From: Owenia fusiformis
Taxonomy: Eukaryota; Annelida; Polychaeta; Sabellida; Oweniidae
Length of the DNA stretch: 64,000 nucleotides
NCBI GenBank assembly: GCA_903813345.2
Contig: CAIIXF020000008.1
Coordinates: forward strand, 33,938,867 to 34,002,866
Direction of reading: 5' to 3'
The stretch's first letter is position 1; every line of letters starts with the position of its first letter. Position numbers and translations under genes: made by a program. Below the pieces are notes generated by a model that did no database searches, was not told where the DNA came from, and saw only the letters and a list, made by a program, of their open reading frames with translations. This document shows positions 44,021 through 55,291 of this stretch, piece after piece.

Positions 44021-45532
44021 TGTATCTTATTTTTAAATTTGGATGGAGCAACAGCCATTAGTGAAATGTCTGTTTTATGGCCTTTTTAAATGCCCCATCT
44101 ATTTAATATCTGTTTGTTTTAACAACATCTTCTTATTCCAGTTCAAGAAACTGCAAGCACTGCATCTTAGGTACACCAAGATGAGAGGTTAGACTCACGT
44201 ATCTCTAATTTTAAAGAAAAATTGTAAACTTAACAGATAAATTATAGAACAATCTTAACATGGATAAATGACATAATTGTACAGTTTGATTGCAATCTTT
44301 GGAGATCATCAAAAAGATCATAAAAATGGAAGTAACCCTCAATTTAAGTGTGTTTCTTAAAGAAAACATGTCTTGCACTCGAAGCTTACTGTAAAGTGTA
44401 TTGAATATGAAGACAGTAAAAAACCTTTTAGGTAGATTCAGGTAAAAAGAGAAATTTGATGTAATTTTGAAGATTATACCAATTAGTATAAATAATCAAT
44501 GAAATCAGAGATTATATATTTCATATATTTGCATACATATTTACATGTTATGGTAGAATTCATAGATAAAAATCAAAATATTTTGAATGAAATGCTGAAA
44601 TTACAAAAAAATTGAACTTTTTTTGAAAATGCATCACTACCTTAAACCATCTGTATAATTCTCTACTACAGTATGTTTATTTTAAAAGTACAATGAGCAG
44701 TGTATATAAAATCTGATTTTTGAAAACGTAACATCAACATTCCGTGTATATAATACTCAATCTCATTATGTAATGTACACTTTAAAGTAAGGATTGAAGC
44801 ACTATAAAAACTTTTTACAAACGCTCAATAACTTTACAAGATTATATGTTTGGAATTCTTAAAGTCCCAAATATTGTAGATTCCTTTCACAAGAAAATGA
44901 GATATAGAGAATCTAATAATGATTTAGCAAAACAAACCCTGGATAAGAAAATTCAAGTTACGGATATGTTCCCTAGGTTGTTAATGTGTTTTTAAGTATA
45001 TTTAGAGGTTTTATTGCACATTAAAAGTCAATGAAAAAAGTTAATGAATCAAACATTTTTGGTGACTTCTGCTCATGAAGAAGTGATTTACCCGAGGATT
45101 TATCCCCCCCCCCCCCCCCCCGATGATTTACCCAGCTAGAAATTACAGAAAAATTTCCCACTCTTAAAATCGAAATAATGCCTTACTTTGATGAAGGTTT
45201 TTGGAAAAACATTTTGATGGATTACCCTGTACCCATACTTGTATTTGCAGAATCAAATATTTTTTTATTTTATTTTATAGGTTGATGGTTACTGTCATAT
45301 CGGCAGTATTCATATAGGCTACAACACATATATTTCTATGGTTTGAAATGTCACACCAGTGCATTTACGTAGAAAGAAGAAAATATTACCACATAGCAGA
45401 ATTCTCTTTTGAATGTATGCGTAAAGTTTACAAATATGTTGCATATGTTTATAAAAAATAAAAATTTAGAGGGCAAATTCCTTTGACACCATCAATATAC
45501 ACATGTTCATGCAAGCAGAAAAACATGCAATA
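44021..45532. other. No gene seen
   Basis: AT-rich; a C-run of about 18 lies near 45,104-45,121 within an imperfect GA(G/T)GATTTA(T/C)CC direct repeat. No coding or splice evidence. Confidence 0.5.
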
Positions 45533-45824
45533 TACACCCCCACCATAAATTTGGCAATTGGGATGCCCCATTTTATCCCTTGGATTCTGAAACTGCAATC
45601 TTATGTAACTTTCCATAAGGAATAAGACAATATATAAAATGATAAGTTGGCAATGCTACATGTATTAGTTTAGAGGGGGTGCATATATGAAACACCTTGT
45701 ATATGTAATTGCATGACAATGGTGACTGTGTTACTGTTTAACTCTCCAAACATAAATATACTTTAACATGTGGCCAAAGAATGTCCAAAGATTTTGGGTT
45801 TCCAGACTTTGGATGGGGAGTGTA
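45533..45824. mobile_element. Tc1/mariner-type MITE
   Basis: TACACCCCCACCATAAATTT on the left and CCAGACTTTGGATGGGGAG then TGTA on the right are inverted ends bounded by TA. Related to the solo ends at 15,142 and 25,296. Confidence 0.65.
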
Positions 45825-47174
45825 GCAGCAGTCAAACTTTTATCAAAAACAAACTGTAAATTCTGAGTTAATAAAAAATCAGTTATTAATTATTTCAGAA
45901 ACTTGTTAAAAAGTACAGTTTCAAAATGCACTTCACATATTTAAATAGTGTATTCAAACATATTAAACAACCACAGGCCATTTTTTCTATTTCGTCCAAA
46001 TCATTAAACCTTCATCTGGAGGACAAAATTATGTTTTAAACATTTGCAAAGCACTATAAAAGTGACAATTTTAATTAGGTTTTGGTACAGCGTATAAATC
46101 TAAGTTAGATTTAAACTTAAATGAAAACTTTAACAGTGAGTTTTTTATGGGCGACAGAGCACAAAAGTTGGATCTATTTAGAAACTCGCCACATGTTGAT
46201 TTGCTATGACATGACAGATAGACAGGGATAATAGGATGCAACTGCCCAGAAAATAAAACACAAGCCAAGTTTCGGAAATACAACTACGGTAAGTCAGGAA
46301 AGAAAGGAGTATGCAAAGAATGATGTAAACAAGTTTTGCTGGAAGACCTAAATTGTAAAAAAATTGTTTTCATATATATTTCATGAGAGGAAACGTGAGA
46401 AAAAACAAAACATTTTATGAATGGGCATAAATAAATAATACAATTGAATACATATATATAAGCTTAGCTTTGCTTATCATCTAAAGAATTTGATAGTGCG
46501 GTATCTCAGTATACACTAAACAAATACCATAACATTGCACATCAAAGAAATTCCATAACAATAGATCACATTTAAATACTATTCAAATGAAGTTAAGTGA
46601 ACATTTTTAAAAAACGTAGTAAAATGTATCCAATAATTTAAAAATTTTGACATGAAAACATGCCCTGGACTGAAGTTGACATTAAGTTTGGATTAAGAGA
46701 ATTAGGGATTTAGATAATCTGGAGTTCCTATGCTGTTGTGTTATTTTATTGGATCAGTGCCTATCCCTACAAGGCCATATATATTTCACATGCTAAACAA
46801 CCAACAGACCATAGAGACATACATGTATAACTAGATAAGATACACTTATCATTTTGACTTGCCTGTACAAGCTAACAAGCCTGGATACATAGGAGCTATA
46901 AGGATAGATAGGGATGACTCAGTTGAGAAAATTGTTCATAAACAAATTTTAAATAGTCAAATACACATGGATATATTATATTCATGAAATGAGTTTAATG
47001 AAACAAAATATTTAAATGGTGAATTGAATTTAATTAAATTCAACAAAGCTGGAAGAGGAGTTTAACCACATATATTTACATCAAAAGGGATTGGCATTTG
47101 GCAATGACCGACCTCTAGTCAGTAAACCTGGCCATAAAATTGACATTTCCTAAAGCAATCACTGAAAAATAAAA
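45825..47174. other. No confirmed gene; possible upstream splice donor
   Basis: A plus-strand donor CTACG|GTAAGTC at about 46,285 could end a 5' untranslated exon of the gene starting at 47,175. That is the only support. Otherwise AT-rich. Confidence 0.3.
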
Positions 47175-47463
47175 ATGGAAAACGGGCACTCGAGTACATC
47201 CTCATTGGATGATAGCCTTAATTTCTTAAAATCCATGGATCGGCAAAATTCCCGGACATTACTATCGCGATCTGACAGTTTTCCACAAGATGACAATGTA
47301 TTTACAAATCCAATGAGTCCAGTTTCAGTATTTCAGGATTATAATTCAAATTCTATTTTGGAGGAACCCGAACTGGTTGAAATAGAGGATGCAAAAGTGA
47401 GATTTGATGAAGAAGAAAAGAATTCTGTAGACACCAACAATTCTAAATCCACCATACATCTAG
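47175..47463 (+). CDS. First coding exon of an unknown plus-strand gene
   Basis: ATG in good context (AAAAATGGAA) opens 96 codons ending at a strong donor CTAG|GTAAGT in phase 1. The peptide is Ser/Asn/Asp-rich and acidic (MENGHSSTSSLDDSL, SRSDSFPQDDN, EEPELVEIEDAKVRFDEEEK), as expected of the disordered cytoplasmic N-terminus of a larger protein. I recognise no family. Continuing exons were not found in the window. The 55,270 exon ends with the same phase and donor, so both may be alternative starts of one gene; if so, its intron contains much of 47-64 kb. It lies antisense within the proposed long first intron of the bHLH gene. Confidence 0.65.
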
Positions 47464-48353
47464 GTAAGTAATTCTAAGTGTATTTGCTTTCAAAGATTTC
47501 TACAAGCTCATATCAAGTCTACATTTTCCCACTCACTATTGATTGGACATTACTATTGATTGCACATTCACTTTTTAGTTCATTTGCAACTTTTTACTGT
47601 TTACTATTCTGATCTGTCAGACCCTCTTTTAGTTACGCAGAAGAGACACCACAGATTTAAAAATGATCAAGGCTAACTTTAATAAATCTCTTATTTAAAA
47701 TAGCACTATAAGTGTTTTAAAAAGGCAAAGAGTACACCTACCCATATTTTTCAAGTTTTATAATTAAAGGTGAAAAGAACTGAAGAGAAAAGGTAGTGCA
47801 ATTAGGCACTTGATTCCTGCAAGATCAACATATCAAGATACTTATTATTCAATGAATTATGAGAAAATATAATAAAAAACTATTTGTTTCTGTCAAGCTA
47901 ATATTCTCAAATGTTTTTTACAATTTAATTCTCAATTCATGATTATATTAATCAAAATAATTGTTAATAGAAAGTGTGGGTGGCATTTATATTAAGTGAT
48001 GTTGATAGATTGATAAAATATTAAAGGGACTGCAGTGTGATACAAGATCAACTTAGCATCTAGTGGCACCTCAGTTGGTCCCTTTAAACTTTAAATTCCA
48101 CATGTGATAAATCTGTTAAAAAATATACAGAGTACCCATCAATGCAAGATTGCAATATAGCACTTTTCAGGTGGATTGAAAATATGTGCATATGAAGTAC
48201 TTTTTACACTTTTCATTTGTAGGCTGATTGATTGATTACCTACTATAAATTTTTGATTGATAAAATAATATTTATTCAAATCCATATTTTTATATATAGG
48301 CTAGGCTAGGCCTATAATTATTTATTCAATTTCGAGAACTATTATTGACTACT
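47464..48353. other. Intronic/intergenic, nothing recognised
   Basis: AT-rich sequence after the donor at 47,464. No further exon could be identified. Confidence 0.5.
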
Positions 48354-48514
48354 ACAGTGAAACCTGTTTCATCTGAACTTCACTTGAACTGGCCAAAATT
48401 GACCAGAATAGAGTTGCTCACATTTGTATTTCTTTTAACAAGGGGTGCAATGAGAGTTGGGACTATGAGAAAGTATTCATATTGAGGGGTGTTCTGATAT
48501 ACAAGTTTTACTGT
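48354..48514. mobile_element. 161-bp MITE with ACAGTGAAACCTGT ends
   Basis: ACAGTGAAACCTGT at the left and ACAAGTTTTACTGT at the right are inverted. Same terminus type as 39,389-39,893. Confidence 0.75.
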
Positions 48515-48750
48515 ACATTATGAAAAAGAACATCAAAGTACTAACTTGTACTTGACATTTGCCAGGGTAAAGATGGATACCTATGTAACTGAATTTCTTT
48601 ATATCAAATACCAAAATTTTAAAACTTATCAAAAAGAAAAAAGGGTCACGCACAATACAATTTGCAATATCTGACGACAGCATCTGATTAAATCTGTGTT
48701 TTTCATCATGCAAATAATACATTCAAATTCAAATGTTTATTTTTTATATC

Positions 48751-48932
48751 CAGGCCCGTAGCCAGGATTTGCCAAGGGGGGTTCACTTTTTGAAAAACTC
48801 CAGGGGGGGTTTACTTGTGACAATTTTGGTCCAAAAATTGCTAAAATCACAGCAAAAGTGCTCAGAATGGTGAAAAACTGCATGATTTTGAAAGATTTTT
48901 TGGCCCATCGAACCCCCCTGGCTATGGACCTG
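48751..48932 (+). mobile_element. MITE of the CAGGCCCGTAGCCAGG family
   Basis: Left CAGGCCCGTAGCCAGG, right CCCTGGCTATGGACCTG; GGGGGGTTCAC near the left and the core GTGCTCAGAATGGTGAAAAA. Confidence 0.9.
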
Positions 48933-50310
48933 ATATCTGACATTGAAATTCCACTGGCATCATGCTTATTATCAGTGTGTGCTTCTAATGTGTTGTGAAA
49001 ACACAACTTCATAAATGATTTACAGAATCTAAAACAGTACGACCGTATTAATTAATAAAAATTAAGGCCGGGACTCAGGGATGGGCAGTACACAAATATG
49101 CAATAAAACTTGCACTGTAAAGCACACTCTTTTACAAAAATGTAATAAAAACTTTACAAACACTTAAGACACTTACTTAGTTTTTTATGAAAGGCCAAAA
49201 ATCAAAATAGAAATTCTAACATTTTCATACTGTACAATAGAGGGTCAACGAACTGTTTCTTTAAGTTTCATGTTCTTATGTTTACAAATACTGAAGTTAC
49301 GCTAACAATAAACATGAATTTGTATTTTGATTCTTCAGTCACTAGATTCAAGCGCCCTAAATTGTTTATAAATCTCAAAGAAAGAATTCATCAGACCTGA
49401 ATGAAATTTATTGAAATATGTACATAGTATACAATGTTCCTAAATCCCAAATAAATATATAAATGTAAGTCAATTTTTGGTCATTTTTGCATGTTTGACT
49501 TCAATTGCTTATCCCTAGACACGAACAAGTACACTGCGAGTGGTTCAATTTTAAGTTTTGTTTCAAAGGAGACATTGCAAATGTAAACAGTATACAAACA
49601 AATATTACATTATTGATTGAAAAACAGAGAGGTTATGTTCAATTGTTCCAAATTTTAGCTCGAACTCTTTACCCCCCTGCCCAACCAACCTCCTTTGGGG
49701 GTGGGATTAAGTGAATGAAAGGCATATGGACTTGTAAAGGTAAACAAAACAGCGACTTGTAAAGGGAGGTAAAAGCAGAGACTTGTAAACAAATTGCTAC
49801 ATAGGAACTCGTAGGGATGTTGCGATTTAAAAAAGAAGCACTAGTATTCAAGTTCAGAAATGTTAACCTCCGATCTTGATTTTCAACACTGAATACGTAC
49901 ACGAGTACAAAATTTTTTATTCAGGAGTTGGCTTTGTCAGCTAATGACCCTTTAACTCATTAATTGGGTTTGTTCACTTGGAAGTTTTCAACATAGATCA
50001 AATGTCATATTTCTAAAGAAAACAAACACGGCACTTTGGGAATGTTCTTTATATGAAGGAATTTTAATGTGATGAGATTTGTCAACTTTTAACCTTGTTG
50101 TTAAACAGAAAATAATTTAAATAAAATTGTAAATATGACTTTGATTATTCTAAATTGATTTGATAAGTTTATAAGGCTAGGTCACCTACTTTTAATTATG
50201 CCTAATCAAAAACTGAAGTGCTTGGTCAATATTGGTGTATTCGTTATCTGTTTTTACTTTCATTTTCTATTTTGTAAATGTGCAAAAATCAACTTATACA
50301 GTATATTGTA
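48933..50310. other. No gene seen
   Basis: AT-rich. A degenerate direct repeat GACTTGTAAA with GGTAAA/GGAGGT spacing occurs three times at about 49,729-49,790. No coding evidence. Confidence 0.5.
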
Positions 50311-50830
50311 TACTGTAGATTGGGTTAATTTGGCGCTACTTAATTTGGCGATTTTGCCATTTTTGGCATATTGGCGGCTATTTAATTTGGCGGATATGCA
50401 AAAAAAAAATTAATACAATGTTATACTTGCGCGCTGTTAGTGAATTACTATGTAAATGGGCATGTTTGGCTATGTTCATTTTTTAAAAGTCCTCAAAAGT
50501 TGAGGACCACTGGCGATATTCACCACGTTTGTACATTTTTGTGAGATCATCCTTTACATTTTGCACCTCGATCGATGCTGCTACTATACATCACCTTTTC
50601 CCTGAGTATTAATGAGTGACTGACCAGTTCTAAGCCAATTTATGAGAGACGTTTTTTCATATTTTTGGAAAAACCTTAACCGGAAGTGACCTGAATACAC
50701 TGGACGAAATACCCTAGATAATTCCCGGGGATTCATTCTAAATTTTGGCGAAGATTTATATTGGCGAATTTTTCAATTTCGCCAAATTCGCCAAATTAAA
50801 GCGGGCGCCAAATTAACCCAATCTACAGTA
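50311..50830. mobile_element. 520-bp MITE with TACTGTAGATTGGGTTAAT ends
   Basis: TACTGTAGATTGGGTTAATT at the left is the inverse of the end AATTAACCCAATCTACAGTA. TTGGCG / CGCCAAATT motifs fill both arms. Remnants of the same family are at 2,451 and 19,830-19,925. Confidence 0.85.
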
Positions 50831-51235
50831 TTAGTTACTTTGTGGTACATACAGGCATTCAAATTTTTTGTAAGAATCATCTCATAAAATGGGAACAAGT
50901 AGATTCAGCCACTTTATTTTAGCCATAATATTTAATGCTGTAACTCTATGTAGGGGAAAGAGTTAAGATAAACATAGATAGTTACAGTAAATAAAGCTTA
51001 CGCTACTTTTACAAGAATTACGATTAAAATTTGACAGTGACCCATGGGTTAAAAAAATGGATGGGAAATTTCCCGCCAATTATGGATGGATAGTTGACTT
51101 ATAAGGAGTCAGGGTCAGTTTACCTATATAAGTGTAATCACTGTAATGGTAATAATTTTTTTAATAAACTTACCACAAAACTGTATTAAAAGCTTTATTT
51201 TTCATACTAATATTAAAATGTTAATCAGTGCGTGA
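50831..51235. other. No gene seen
   Basis: AT-rich linker between two transposable elements. Confidence 0.5.
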
Positions 51236-53620
51236 AATAAGGATTTTTTTAACCTAGACATTTTGGCAGGCCAGCCAGATTTTAACCAGCCATACCATTT
51301 TTTCTCAGGCCAATTTTTTGCAGCCTGTTTCTTACTTCTCTGGCCAAAAATTTCATTTTCCATATTTCTCCACAACCACTCTAAAATGAGATTTAGTTTA
51401 GTACAATATTAACAAAGTAAAACTAATTCCATTGCATGTCATGTATCATTCACTATACCAGTGTGGCAAATAAGAGGTCGCCAAACGCCAAAAACAGGGA
51501 GTGAAAAAAATTTGGCGATAGATGTTGCGATCTACCTCGACAATTTTGGCGATGGATGTAATCTAACTTCAGAGGTTTTATCCCCGACATTTGCTTGATC
51601 TTCTCACAAAAAATCATCGCAAAACAATGTCTAGATCTATCAAAATATTAGCGAACCAATACGAATTAAAATATTCCTTTTTACACACGAAACCAAATCG
51701 TTATAGAACCGCTGCTCTAATTGGCCGAAATACTAAGAATGAAGCGATGTCTACCAATCAAAACCATCTATACATCAATGCTACGATCCCTTTATTTGTT
51801 TATCTGGCGAAGCACGTGGCTAGGGGGTGAATCAAAAATGCAACAAAACAAAACTCAGTTCGAACAAGACATAAGGTCATACTGCATTCTAATAGCATAA
51901 GCGATCTTTTTTTTATCTTAAATTAACTCCTAAAACCCTGCCTTGATTGCTCAACCACTGGGTTTATCAAGATTAGTTCCCGGACTCTCCGTATTACTAG
52001 AAAGAGTTCACACGGAGCTTACATTGAGACGGCCCCTAATTTCTTTTGAGATGCGCAGGCGCACTGCGCAGTAGGTCTATCAATGCCGGTCACAGTGACC
52101 TCGTCTATCAGAGTTCTCGCTGGGTATTTTTAATTACTCCATCAAGTAGAGAGATTAAATACACTAGATTTGAAGTTGGTCCCATGAAGATAGATACTGG
52201 GCACATTAAGAACCAGTCCATCGCATATTTAAAGGTGGTTACAATGATAAACTGGATATGGAAACAAATCCACTTTCACTTTCAGTTTAATCTGATCGAT
52301 AGATTACCATATTCACTTTCAATAGCGCCCAGTAATGCCGTATCGTTGTCAGTCTTATTTTGAAATTCAACGTCTTCCTGTTTCGACTTTCCATACCCTA
52401 TCAAATGTTAAGTTAATCAAATCACACCACCTTCGCAACTACATGTACTTGTGTACATTGAAATCTCAGGACGATTGAAAATAAGATTTATAGTGGTTAT
52501 TTAGATAAAATTCAGAATTAATAGCAGTGCTTTGAGAATAATGAATATTCTTTCCTTTATTTTTACAGTCAAAATTAGGTGAACACAAAATTAACTCGAC
52601 AAAATAATGGCGGGACAGAAATTTTTTTGGCCAGAGTGTTTTTATGTCTCTGGACAAATTTGGCTACAGCGAAAAAATCCTTATTTGCCAGACTGTATAC
52701 TGTACTTGATGACTTAACCAACAGCCTGGGTGTGTTGATTCCCCCCTAGATTCACCTTACAAAAACATGAGGAACATGTACATATTGATCAAACTAAATT
52801 GTACTGATTTTGGTCGGTTTAGAATTGCTCTCAGAAGCTTCAAGGTATTCAAAAACACATACTATGTACACAGACTCCACTAACAGACTAAAATTCAAGG
52901 TATATATTAGAGGTGTCACGGTCCAAATAAATTTCGGTACGGTACGGAACGGTACAAATGGTCTCGGGACACGATACTTTCGAGACAGGACGGGACAGAA
53001 CATTAAAAATGATACAATGTCTGATGATGACAGTTTCACTTTCAGTTTCACTTTTCAAAATCATATTCAGAAATACGTCAATTAAAATCGAATATAAAGC
53101 ATCTGCCGTGAATGTGATCGGCATTTCACATAGTCTGCATGGTGAACTATCACCAATTCGTTTACCTTGTGATATCGGAGTCCCAAAATACTTCCAAACT
53201 GCCGACTTTTTGGACTTATATGCCGGCTCGATTTTTCAATTTCTTTTCTACATCCGGCATACTGATAATGCACTCGATTTGCAAACGACGATGAAGAAAT
53301 GAGTCATCCATAGCCAATCAAAATCACCGTAATTTCAACAAACAACAACAGCCAATCAAAAGTCACGTTATATCTTGGGCTTCAGTATGAAAACAAAAAT
53401 ATTTGAATTTTTTAAATCTTCAACAAAAGTCATGGAATAAGCCGAAATCGCGGGGAATTCGGAGGATTTCCGGACTGAAATGTGGGTTCTATTCATGGGC
53501 AATCTAACGAATGCCACAAATGTCTGGCAGGCCAAAATGTCTGGGTTTTTTATCAAAACAAGCCATCTATAATTTTGTCAGGCCAATGGCCGATGTCGGA
53601 CGTCTATTTCGCGCACAGTG
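51236..53620. mobile_element. Outer inverted-repeat element, split by an inner one
   Basis: Left CAGTGCGTGAAATAAGG and right CTATTTCGCGCACAGTG are inverted; CAGACATTTTGGC(CT)GCC-type blocks are shared in inverse orientation just inside. The element at 51,459-52,695 lies within it. A GGTACGGTACGGAACGGTAC tract near 52,936 in the right part may be a further small insertion. No transposase is recognised. Confidence 0.6.
51459..52695. mobile_element. Inner element with TATAC target duplication
   Basis: CAGTGTGGCAAATAAG at the left and CTTATTTGCCAGACTG at the right are inverted ends. The 5-bp TATAC is present on both flanks (51,454-51,458 and 52,696-52,700). Length 1,237 bp; no transposase is recognised. 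Confidence 0.75.
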
Positions 53621-54052
53621 TTTGTACCTAAAATCAGCTTCTTCGAGATCCAAATCAGAAAAAATGTACTGCTAAACTTAAAGGATCCCTAACAGTGAGC
53701 AATATAACCTATGAAATACAAACCAGTAAGTACTGTACAAATTGGTTGTCTTTATGAGCAGCCATTTTAAAGGTCACAAACCCTAAAAAATTATTTTGAA
53801 ATTTTGGATCAATGGACAATTCTCTTCGATTTTCCCTTTTAATACACCCAGAAAAAGCAAAATAAGTTAAAGTGTGTTCTATGAAAAAAACTCCCTGTTT
53901 GCAACATTAATTGATATATTTTCTATAATTGCAATTTTCTCTTAGTTCCAATATGAGTAATCGAAAATAACAATGATCAACATCTGAACAAAAACAATGA
54001 ACCCTATAAATCATCCTGAATTCATAAACTACATAATAAATAATACACTTAC
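53621..54052. other. No gene seen
   Basis: AT-rich region between the nested elements and the minus-strand exon at 54,053. Confidence 0.5.
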
Positions 54053-54267
54053 CCCAGACCTTGAGAGGTCAGGGTAACAGTTATGCACATCAAAGCAGAT
54101 TTTTTTCGTGAGTGGATTCACCTCCTCTATAGCACCTATAGTGCCCTGCCATTCACCTAGAAGTTCATCAACATTATGCACAGCTGCATCATCATAGTCT
54201 TTTGTACTGTCCAAAAGGTTGTAAGGATGATCCATGGTTTTGACTTATAAACAAAATTTCCAACAAT
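54053..54267 (-). CDS. First coding exon of a minus-strand gene (possibly the bHLH gene)
   Basis: An excellent acceptor (TATATTTTCAG|ATTG) precedes 32 untranslated bases and an ATG in strong context (AAACCATGG, 54,235). Sixty-one codons follow to a strong donor (TCTGGG|GTAAGTG) in phase 0. The peptide (MDHPYNLLDSTKDYDDAAVH, then LLGEWQGTIGAIEEVNP, then FDVHNCYPDLSRSG) looks like real protein but has no family I recognise. Phase 0 matches the acceptor of bHLH exon A at 37,244, and no better partner was found, so this may be the N-terminus of the bHLH protein (543 residues to the stop in exon G, or 818 with the large terminal exon). The implied intron of ~17 kb holds the giant inverted-repeat element; this join is inference. 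Confidence 0.65.
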
Positions 54268-54961
54268 CTGAAAATATAATGTACATTGTTTCATGTCAAT
54301 AATCATGTTCATGGGTACAAATGTTTTGTGTGAACTTTTGAAGAATGATTTAAGTTGTTTTTCGTATACCACTAATCACTCATTGTGGGATCCACAGCCT
54401 TTACTATCCTTTTGGAATAGTTCTCTCAAAAACGTTAGGTAAAGAGGGACTCTGATAAATCAGAATGCTAATCGCACTTGCATATATAGACTTAGCATCA
54501 AACTCCCAGCTTCTGAAAACATGTGTAAGATTTTTCTCTCAATTAAAAGATGGCACATTTGGATATCGGAACATTTTGTCAGAATGAACAACTGAAAGAG
54601 CAGTCAGAATGGAGTAACCAGTTTCACCTCAGGTGGCTAATTCGGGTCAGATCACATGGCAGGTATAGGCCTTGGATGGGATTCAGACCAATGGGATTTG
54701 GACCAATGGGATTCTGACTATTGGATTTCGGTCGAATGGACTTTGGACAAATGTGTTTCGGACCATTTGGATTCGAATTTTTAATTGATTTTGCTATTTT
54801 AAAAATAAAATTTAATTTTTTGTTTCAAGAAATTTTCAATTTTGAGATTTAATGGGAATTCGAGTCAGTATTGAATAGATAGAACATTATTATATCATAA
54901 AATCGTGGATGGAAATATTAAAAATATGATGAACAACGTTTATAATGTTGATAATACTTAC

Positions 54962-55035
54962 CTGAACGATGATGGAGCTAAGAATATCGAATTGATATGG
55001 AAATTTAGATTTCGCGCCGCCATAAAACACATAAA
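54962..55035 (-). other. 5' leader exon of the minus-strand gene
   Basis: A near-ideal donor (GTTCAG|GTAAGTATT) at 54,962 ends an exon that would splice to the acceptor at 54,267. Its start is guessed at the promoter motif cluster. An upstream ATG in the ATGGCGGC motif (55,021-55,023) opens a frame that would run into exon 2 and overlap the main ATG, so translation could be dampened by an upstream ORF. Confidence 0.5.
55009..55024. promoter_or_regulatory. Divergent promoter core (E2F- and YY1-type motifs)
   Basis: TTTCGCGCCGCCAT combines an E2F site (TTTCGCGC) with the complement of a YY1-type ATGGCGGC. It sits between the minus-strand leader exon (donor 54,962) and the plus-strand start at 55,270, the arrangement expected for a head-to-head gene pair. 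Confidence 0.45.
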
Positions 55036-55269
55036 GTGTATCGTCATCAGAAACCGTGTAATAAACTACTATACTGGTTTTCTCCTTGAATACTGGTATT
55101 CTTTAATTTATATCAGCTACAAGTATCCCCCGATTAGAATTTTGAAGCATTCTTGCCAAATGTTATGTGAAAATCAGTTCTAATTAGTAGGGTTGAAATA
55201 ACGTTTCTATTTCTCCTGCACATTATTTGCAACGTCATCAATGTTTGTGCAGTTCCAAAATTTGAGAAA

Positions 55270-55291
55270 ATGGAACAAGAAAATGGACTAG
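55270..55291 (+). CDS. Short first coding exon (MEQENGL)
   Basis: ATG in good context (GAAAATGGAA) followed by seven codons and a strong donor CTAG|GTAAGC in phase 1. It starts about 250 bp from the divergent promoter. The exon at 47,175 ends in the same phase with the same CTAG|GTAAG, so both may splice to one downstream exon outside the window, giving long and short N-termini. Very short first exons are easy to misidentify. Confidence 0.45.

Noticed and set aside
54905-55183. 92-codon plus-strand frame over the divergent promoter
   Set aside because: It is antisense to the minus-strand leader exon and its splice donor, with no protein resemblance.
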